DNA from: Terebella lapidaria
Taxonomy: Eukaryota; Annelida; Polychaeta; Terebellida; Terebellidae
DNA: 64,000 nucleotides
Direction of reading: 5' to 3'
Assembly: GCA_949152475.1 (NCBI GenBank)
Contig: OX424555.1
Location: 72,183,499-72,247,498 of the forward strand
The translations under genes and the position numbers were made by a program. Of this stretch, positions 56,243 to 64,000 are shown piece by piece (position 1 is the first letter of the stretch; each line of letters starts with the position of its first letter). The notes under the pieces were generated by a model. It was given only the letters and a program-made list of their open reading frames with translations. It ran no database searches and was not told the DNA's origin.

Positions 56243-59200
56243 ATGGCTGCTGGACTGGTAATTGTTGGCGCAATTACGGCAACATTCTTGCTGCTGTGGT
56301 GGCTATGGCCGGACTCCAAGACGCGACAGATCATAGACAAGATGCCCGGACCCAAGACATTGCCATTGGTGGGCAACGCGCACCTGTTCAAAGTGGATGG
56401 TCACGGTGAATACGTCGAGCGTTATGAACGTTTCAACTGTATTCATAATTATCAGATATATGTAGGCCCCCAGGTACATTTTCTACTACATGTAGTGTAA
56501 AGTTTTGGTTCACACTGCCATGTCGTCCGTACGTTGCTGCAGATTTCTTCGAACAAGTGTTGGAGTTCTGTGACACCTACGCTAAGAAGGATGGAATCAT
56601 GCGCATGTGGATCGGGCCCAGTCCTACAGTGGCTCTCACGAAGGCACACACTGTCGAGGTTAGCTTCTTACCAACAACTACACTGATTAATCTATAGACA
56701 AGAATCTTACCTGGTGCAAAGCACCAGATCTCCCCGGATGACAGAATTCAATAGCGCGATTATTTCTAGCACTGTTTTCAATTTAATTCCGTGCGCATAT
56801 TTATAGGCCTACGATGTCCATGCCGGACCGATGTGAAAGCAATTGGTACCGTATAGTTCGTATGAACACTGATCGAGTATGCCCATAAAAAAAATCGAGT
56901 CCCTGATCGAGTACGCCCATCAAAAAAATAGCAAGGTTTTCATGAAATTCAACACCGTTTTCTATTTGGCCCAAAATTCAATATATTCGTAAAGTTGTTT
57001 TCGTTCAATAGTGTACAAATATGCGACAATATATGCCATATGAGAAGTGTTCAATAAATTTGAGTACCGTCGAAATATTTATAAGTACTGAAATATCAAT
57101 GTTGAAGGCGGTGGTGTTGAACTCGGAACCCATTCCGACTTTTACACATTGCCAACGATAAATACCACGGTAATCAATCTTCCGCACTTTGCGAGCGAAA
57201 AATTAGCTCGTTGTGGGACAGCGAAAAATAAATGCGTATGATTGTTAGAAGTGAAGATGCAGTCAGAAAATGGAACGTAACAAATGTGCTAGTTTACTGC
57301 TCCAAAACAAGGAAAATTTGGCACTGACATAAGCGTGAGAAGTGAGCGATGACTCGACAGTAGAGACAAAAGTGATACACGGTTGACTGAATGCACACCG
57401 TAGTTATGTATTTATTCTCAAATCCAGCTGAGAAGCTAATGTTCACGTAAATTGGCGATCGTGATGAAAAAATTGCACCCTTCGACGAAAATATTGGTTA
57501 GATTATATTGATTGACTGAATTATTTACGTCGAGCTCTGTAGAACACACGTTCGAAGTATTTTCTCTTCGAAACCAGGTTTTTCCCCCAGTCGAAGAGTA
57601 TTTCCTCCATGGGAATCTCAGAGAGCGTTTAAGAAGTCTCCCCTGCGGGGAGACAATAATTTATTATTATGGACCCCACTTTATTAACGATATTTTTGCT
57701 TTAAGTTTTGCAACTGCGCCATGGGATTCTACTTTTCGATTTCTATATTCATTCCACGATTCCCGAATTTTGGACACGAAGATTTGCGATGTACCTAATG
57801 TTTTAATCCATCACAGGTGTTGAATACAGTGCTATTTTGCTGATGATTGTGAAACATACATGCATTATGTATACTGTACGGTCATTGTTCTGACGTTATA
57901 AAGGAACCGCTACAATGTACGTATATATATTTGCAATGTTTAATAGTGTGGTTGTTTTCTTCCCCCAACGCAGCCCATGTTGAACAGTTCCGTACACATC
58001 ACGAAATCCCGGGAGTACCAATGTCTCCACCCGTGGCTGGCCACAGGTCTTCTGACTAGGTATCGTGTTCTCTCACTGCAAACTGATCGGGCTACGGGTA
58101 TTCAAGTTGTTTTTATAATCAGCATTCTACAGCGCATGTTTAACTACAACTACATTGGTACGTAAATAATATTCAGATAATTTAATACAGAGGGCTATAG
58201 ATGTTCTTTTATCCTCTGTTTAGCACCGGTGATAAATGGCGCGTTCGCAGAAGGCTCCTGACACCAACATTCCATTTCAAGATTTTGACTGACTTTCTCC
58301 AAGTGTTCAATGAGCAGTCTCGCATTTTGGTTGACAAGTTGAGCCATAAAGCAGGAGAAACAAAACCTTTCGACATCTTCCCATATGTCACGTTATGTGC
58401 TTTGGATATCATATGTGGCAAGTCCAACAGTTGCTTTACTTCAATGTCCATTGTTCATTTCTGAATAAAGTATGAAAATGACAGTGTCACGAAATGTGAC
58501 GTCAATGTGATTTGCCTGTAAACGATACAGCATGAAATTCGTTTATTCCTCTATGATGGCTTCCCAGATAGTGCAATGGGAAGGAACATAGCTGCGCAGT
58601 CCAAGACTGACTCCGAATATGTTCGCGCCGTCCAAAAGTACGTCAGAGAAATCACGGGCATATCATAATCATGTACAGTAGCGTAAAATAATTGAGACAA
58701 TTGATAAGGAGATAATTTTATCTCCGTTCTTACCAAGAAAGTGACGGTTATCGAGTATTTACCGTTTTGGAAGAATGGCTGAGGTGGTCCAGGTCAGAAT
58801 GAAGTCACCCTGGCTGAGACCCGATTTCATTTTCAACAATACGAAAGGTGGACGAATTCACAATCAGTGCTTGAAGGTCCTTCACGGATTTACCCAAAAG
58901 GTAGGTCTATCAGTGAGGCAACGCCGGCCATGTAAAAGCCATGAATCAACAGTTACAGTTCAGGTTGACTCCGGCAGGTGATAGAGGAGCGGAGTGCCGA
59001 ACTGGACGTGCAGCTGGCCTCACACACCGGCAAGGTCACGATGGAGGATCTACAGACGGACAAACCTTTCCTGATCGGCAAACAGAAGCGTCTGGCTTTC
59101 TTGGACATGCTGCTGATAGCCGCCAAGGGCGGAGCCGACCTCAGCCATGCTGACATACAGGAGGAGGTCGATACCTTCATGTTCGAGGTATGAACTTCGA

Positions 59201-60262
59201 TACTGATATGCCCTCCATGGAAGCGTCATGTAATGTACCAATTGCTCTTATACAACGCTCCTACATACATGGAAGATGCCCGGTGTTGTTTCAGGGTCAC
59301 GATACCACCGCTGCTGCCTCCAACTGGGCTCTGTACCTGCTGGGTCGTCATCCTGAGATACAGAAACGCGTACAGGACGAAATCGATGCAGTTTTCGGTA
59401 CTCTCCAGTAAATGTAATATCTAAATATATATAATGCTACCACATGAACAAAGTATATCAGTGTCGCGGTGACGAAATAGACACTAGTTCACATGTATAT
59501 ATCCGAGACTTGACCTATGCGTCGACTTATGTACCCACTATCCAGTTGACGTAAGTTTCGCTCTACCAGGTGGTGATAATCGAGACTTCACCATGGATGA
59601 TATCAAAGAGCTCAAGTATCTGGACTGTGTAGTGAAGGAGGCCCTCAGGATCTACCCGTCTGTGCCCATGTTCGGCAGAGAAATAGAACGGGACTGCACT
59701 ATTGGTAAGCTACAAACTTAAGATGGTAATACATGTAGATTTCTTGAAGTTAGATTCAAACTCTTGAAGTTAGATTCAAAAGATGATGGTAGAACTGTCA
59801 GTAACAGCAGTGCCCCCACAGGAGGGTACACTGTGCCAAAGGGGACTTCTGCCATGTTGATCGTGTCTGCTCTACACAAGGATCCAGAACATTTCCCCGA
59901 TCCGGAGAAGTTCGATCCGGATCGCTGGCTTCCGGAGAACTCTGCAGGGCGTCATCCTTACTGTTATGTGCCTTTCTCCGCCGGATTCAGAAACTGCATC
60001 GGTACCGTAACTAAAGCTACGTGTAGGCCAAATTTATTGTGTCATAAAAAGTCTTGACGTTGAGGAATGGGGAATGATGTTTTTCTGTTCAATACCTCCA
60101 GGTCAGAAATTCGCACAGAACGAGGAGAAAGTGATCGTTGCCTCGGTGGTGCGGAGGTTCACGGTGAAGTCACACCAGAGTCCGTCAGAGATCAAGCGTG
60201 TCGGAGAGCTGATCATGCGGCCCGAGGGCGGTATCTGGGTCACGCTATCGCACAGGGCATGA
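56243..60262 (+). CDS. cytochrome P450, CYP4 family, complete
   Basis: A haem monooxygenase of the CYP4 clan, probably an endoplasmic-reticulum fatty-acid hydroxylase like vertebrate CYP4V. Exons: 56243-56405, 56543-56658, 57974-58059, 58224-58417, 58568-58637, 58774-58900, 58978-59187, 59295-59397, 59570-59704, 59822-60001, 60102-60262. Phases agree throughout and give 514 residues, normal for the family. Visible are an N-terminal membrane anchor ([16 protein letters not shown]), [37 protein letters not shown], the I-helix [16 protein letters not shown], the K-helix ExxR in [11 protein letters not shown], and the haem loop [10 protein letters not shown] with its cysteine. The usual Pro of FSAGPRNCIG is Phe here. 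The exon 4 donor is GC rather than GT. The CYP4V-like assignment is by resemblance only. Confidence 0.92.
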
Positions 60263-60411
60263 GTCCGGCAACGGGCCAAGCACGGGGATTGTGGATATGT
60301 GCAGTACTTTGCGATCTGCCAGAAAATAATTGCTGCTTGATGTCAAAATATGATACTTGTCAATCTAGGCACATATTGTTTGTTATTTTGATAGTATTTG
60401 ATTTACATTAA

Positions 60412-60450
60412 GATTTTGGAATTATAATTTGATATTATAATTCCAAAATC
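60412..60450 (+). terminator. perfect 16-bp hairpin 150 bp after the CYP4 stop
   Basis: GATTTTGGAATTATAA, a seven-base loop, then its exact complement. If transcribed it lies in the CYP4 3' UTR. Its role is unknown; 'terminator' is only the nearest category. Confidence 0.4.
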
Positions 60451-60688
60451 AATTCAATTATAATATATGAACACAAACACCTCATTTGTGATTATACAGC
60501 GTTTCCTTGAACCCAGTCTATTCTTTCATGAATTGTGAGGAGTATCACTTGCAACAACTCACTTCTGGCCACAACTAGATATTACATTTTAGTACTACAT
60601 ATCAGATCAACACATGCCTACAAACGTAACTTCCGAATAGCCACAGTAACATTTTACCACACCAGTGCTAGACCATGCATTTAGATTG

Positions 60689-63100
60689 AGGATATCATAC
60701 CATCGGAGAACACCACAAAAGGTGAAATCCTACACGCGAAAACACTAGAAATGTGATAGAAGTTGGTAGATTTGCATTTTGTGTCGAGGTGTAGGTCCCG
60801 TAATGTAGCGTGTGATTTTCATTTCTTTGGAGCTGCTACCCTTATGCAAACATCGCGATATCAGCAAAGACAAGGTACTGATACTTGACAGAAAACGTAC
60901 GAACGGCGCATACAGTAAGACAATACTTCAGAATCAGTGTCCGATCATTTATCAAAAATATATTCAATAAAATATTTTATTATGTTTTATTTCACAATCA
61001 GTTATTCTAATTTGCGTTTTTTAAAACATACAGATGAAAATCACCACAGTCAGGGTATTGAAGGCTCATACTGCGACACTGAGAAGTCAACTGCAGACAA
61101 ACACAACACATCTACCTAAACACATCTACCTATATAATAAACGCATAATAATATTTAGTAATTTCAACCTTGGTATTCAAAGAAAGTTGTGGATTGGGAC
61201 TTCACAGAAATATAAATGACATAAATCTCGGATTAAAGAGAAAAGAAAATTTTGTACTAATTGTACAGAACCTTCAATCAGAATTGATACTAGTATTTAA
61301 CCTCTTGTAGCGTTTTGTCCCTTTGGAATGTGCCAGCCGTGTTATTTGGTTGTTGTTACTGACGCCACAGGTCCCTCTAGGGAACTACCAAATCGAGGTG
61401 AGGGGAAGTGATCTTGGGTTTTCTCGGCGGCTGTATAGTGGCGCAAAGGCCCCCCTCACGTTGTGATTTTAGGCTTGAGGCTGTACTGCGGGTGTGGCCC
61501 CGAGAAAGCAGCTTGACCATGCAAACTGCCTGGCCCGCCTCGAGTTATAGCAGAACAAATTTCTATGACTGGTCGGTGCTCCAACGGCTATACGCCCATG
61601 AACCCCCCATGTCTCGATATTGAGATGAGACTTTGAGCTTCAGAGACGCCTAAGTCGTGGTCGAGTGCCAAGTTGTTTAGGCACTCGTACTGTGAACCAA
61701 CTTCCCCTCGCAAGTACCAATTCTTAGCATTACAAATTAACAAACACAGTTCAACCTTACATGTTCCTAGTTTTATCTTATTCTCAACATACACAAACAG
61801 TTCACAGAATCACATGCATGTAGGAAACAATATGCTGCAAGCCAATTTCACCAAAGTCTCTGCGCCGGTGCACCGGTCCTGAAAGAGGCCCACGCCCCTG
61901 TTGGTTAGTACATTCAGTGATGTAGAGCCAGACGGGATAATCCAGGAAGGGCGAGCCACCACGAGGGGCACACTGAAGGTGGGTAGATTCACCCACATCC
62001 GTCTTTCTCACGTGGCAGTTGGTCCTGTGCTGTCATCCAGGGAGTGGTCTCCTTAGCCTGACCACAGCAATGTGGTCGAGGTCACGATGCAGAGACCCCT
62101 TGGACACACGACATGATTAGGACGTCTTTTTACGGTCGTTTTCTCGTCGCATTCACTACGACGGTCGTGACTGAAAAAAGACGTCTTTAAGACATCGTTG
62201 TATTACTGGTAACAACCCAAGGCCGTACCAGCTCGTGTAGTACGTGTCTCTGAATAGCTCCCCTGGTGTACAAATGCCCAAACGACGACAAGGCACTAAT
62301 CTGATCGTGGCAAACGGTCACTCTGATGTCATGCCAAGTTGATAAATGGGCACACTGATGATATCATGGCGTGTCAAGGATGTCATAATTACGTGTCACA
62401 CCTCATGGGTTAGATAAAATGAAGCACACAAGTGTCAGATGAAGTGCTTAATCACTGCAGAACAAGTGAGATTAAGCTGCCGTTTCATACGTCCGGTTAC
62501 CAGCCTGTCTCGCTGATCGTCCCTGCTAAGCTGTAGAAATTTCCTCCCCTCCCCGGTTGACACCAAATTGGCCTAAAATGAGCGGCTAACTGCTGAAGAA
62601 TAAGGACCCGTTTTGTTTGATGTCCCTGACTGTTAGTGGTTGGTCGTGAAGCCGGGCGGTCCTGGAAGTCCCTGGTGAGATGTTGACTGTCCGGCTCCAA
62701 GAGCAAGACTCCCCCTTCATTGTTCGTCCACCTCTGTTTAGACGTCGAGGTCTATGATGACACAATGCAGTGGAACGTGATTACAATAACAGTCGCATGA
62801 TCTTTAATACTCGCCCCGTCTGGTGGAACGATCGACAATGGGCGACCAAGAACTTCGAACCAATGGTGTTGATGAGTTTTGACAGCAATGTGGTCGAGAT
62901 GATGATGCAGAGACATGATTCCCATCGGTCGTCTCGGCCAATCATTGTCAGTTAGTGAAGCCTACTGCTAGTATTCCCGCCTGGGGCCCTCCTATTACAC
63001 CTTAAAATGCTAAATTAGTCCATTGTTAATTGTGTGTGTGATTAGCAGACACACATAAAAACAAAATCAAACAAATAAGTATGGGCAATATTACCTGTTT
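60689..63100. repeat. dispersed repeat, right copy, with a 1.7-kb insertion
   Basis: This is the counterpart of 49397-51200. Similarity breaks at about 61303 and resumes at about 62995, where the left copy is continuous, so 61304-62994 is probably an insertion. That insert starts TGTAGCG and ends TATTACA, which would suit an LTR-like block, but I found no target duplication and no coding sequence. Confidence 0.5.
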
Positions 63101-63110
63101 TTTCTAGCCT

Positions 63111-63208
63111 GTGACCTGATATTTCCCGAGATCCCGAGTATTAGCCCGAGGCTGAAGGCCGAGGGCAAATCCGGGATAAAGGGCAAATATCGGGGCACTG
63201 TCACGTTT
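63111..63208. repeat. short imperfect palindrome
   Basis: GTGACCTGATATTTCCCGAG is mirrored by GGGCAAATATCGGGGCACTGTCAC, with CCCGAG/GGGC words in the centre. It is probably a small fold-back element. Confidence 0.45.
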
Positions 63209-64000
63209 AGTCCAGGGTGGGTGACTGGTTCTGTCTGGTGTAGGTGTTGACAAAGGATACCCATGTACTAGTAATCAAATCAGTTTAATGAATGAAATTA
63301 TAATATGTACAACAATTATTTACAGAATACAAGTAGATGAACCTGATACATGCACACTATGTGCCACCTTTGCCATACAGAAGATGCCACAGTCACCTCG
63401 ACTGTAATCTCAACTCCAATGTTACACACACTTCTTCCACTCCTGTATGGTGACTTGAACCCGCGTAGCTGTGAGTTTCCCACGTAGTTCCGTACCATGC
63501 CGCGTCGTGCTGTCCCACGTAGCGTTGCCTCCAGTGGTCTCGTTTCCTGTCGTGACAGCCTCCGCCCGACAGTCACATATGGAACCTCGAAAATATCACT
63601 GCTTCACTCCCCTGTCGTAACAGCCTCCACCCAACAGTCTGCTACCATCTGCTCATGAACCCCTGTTTCAAGTTCACTGCATGACCCGACCGACTGAAAT
63701 GGCATACTTGCATATTACCATATGCCACAATATTTCAATATTTCATTATTCACGACTCCCAGTTACCACGATGTAACAAAACATACTAATTATACACCAA
63801 TATATACAACACTCACGTATTTCCTTGTTCACTCCAATTGCCATACAATCAATGGCCATTTACATATAGCCCAGGTATCTTTTAATTTGTAACACATTTG
63901 TTCAACAGACCATGGGACATTTAGTCACTCCAACTGGATTTTACATGTTGCCAGTCGCAGCTGACCACAAGTCACAATATGACCACATGCATCTAAGCAT
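63209..64000. other. right-edge stretch, nothing recognised
   Basis: A direct repeat (CCTGTCGTGACAGCCTCCGCC and CCTGTCGTAACAGCCTCCACC, near 63546 and 63611) is visible. No gene is supported. Confidence 0.35.

Noticed and set aside
61304-62994. Second solo LTR
   Set aside because: TGTAG...TTACA ends are suggestive, but no target duplication, TATA or poly(A) arrangement could be confirmed.

Overview
The window is metazoan nuclear DNA, AT-leaning and packed with mobile elements. It fits a marine invertebrate such as a mollusc or lancelet, but I cannot name the species from sequence alone. Two intron-rich host genes read cleanly. A RET-type receptor tyrosine kinase lies on the minus strand (18865-35913; 17 coding exons, all splice phases agree, 1163 residues). 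A CYP4-family cytochrome P450 lies on the plus strand (56243-60262; 11 exons, 514 residues, one GC-AG intron).

Layout. 1-7138: a minus-strand Gypsy-type LTR retrotransposon cut by the left window edge (pol part, gag, primer site, 5' LTR). 8022-18663: a 2.1-kb direct repeat present twice, about 8.5 kb apart. The left copy carries a 900-bp TIR element and a 2.2-kb Helentron-like (HINE/'pearl'-type) element that itself holds a TA-flanked MITE. A MULE-like transposon remnant hit by a solo LTR lies between the copies. 18865-35990: RET, with at least three TTAA-flanked TIR elements and one small TA-flanked MITE in its introns. 36000-45500: mostly gene-poor, with a short relative of the HINE element, a minisatellite MITE, a tRNA-derived sequence and a hAT-like GC-rich element. 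45900-48860: an intron-bearing transposase-like gene copy on the minus strand with disturbed frames. 49397-51200 and 60689-63100: two copies of another dispersed repeat. 51509-54097: a second full HINE element with about 15 tandem 133-bp units. 54225-55640: nested palindromic repeats. 56243-60262: CYP4. 60450-64000: repeats.

The most unusual signal is in the HINE tandem arrays. Each typical 133-bp unit holds a perfect nuclear-receptor DR1 motif (AGGTCAAAGGTCA) flanked by inverted TCAAGGTCA extended half-sites. One array of about 15 units lies 2.7-4.6 kb upstream of the CYP4 start. RET and CYP4 do not work together in any known pathway; they are simply neighbours here, about 20 kb apart.
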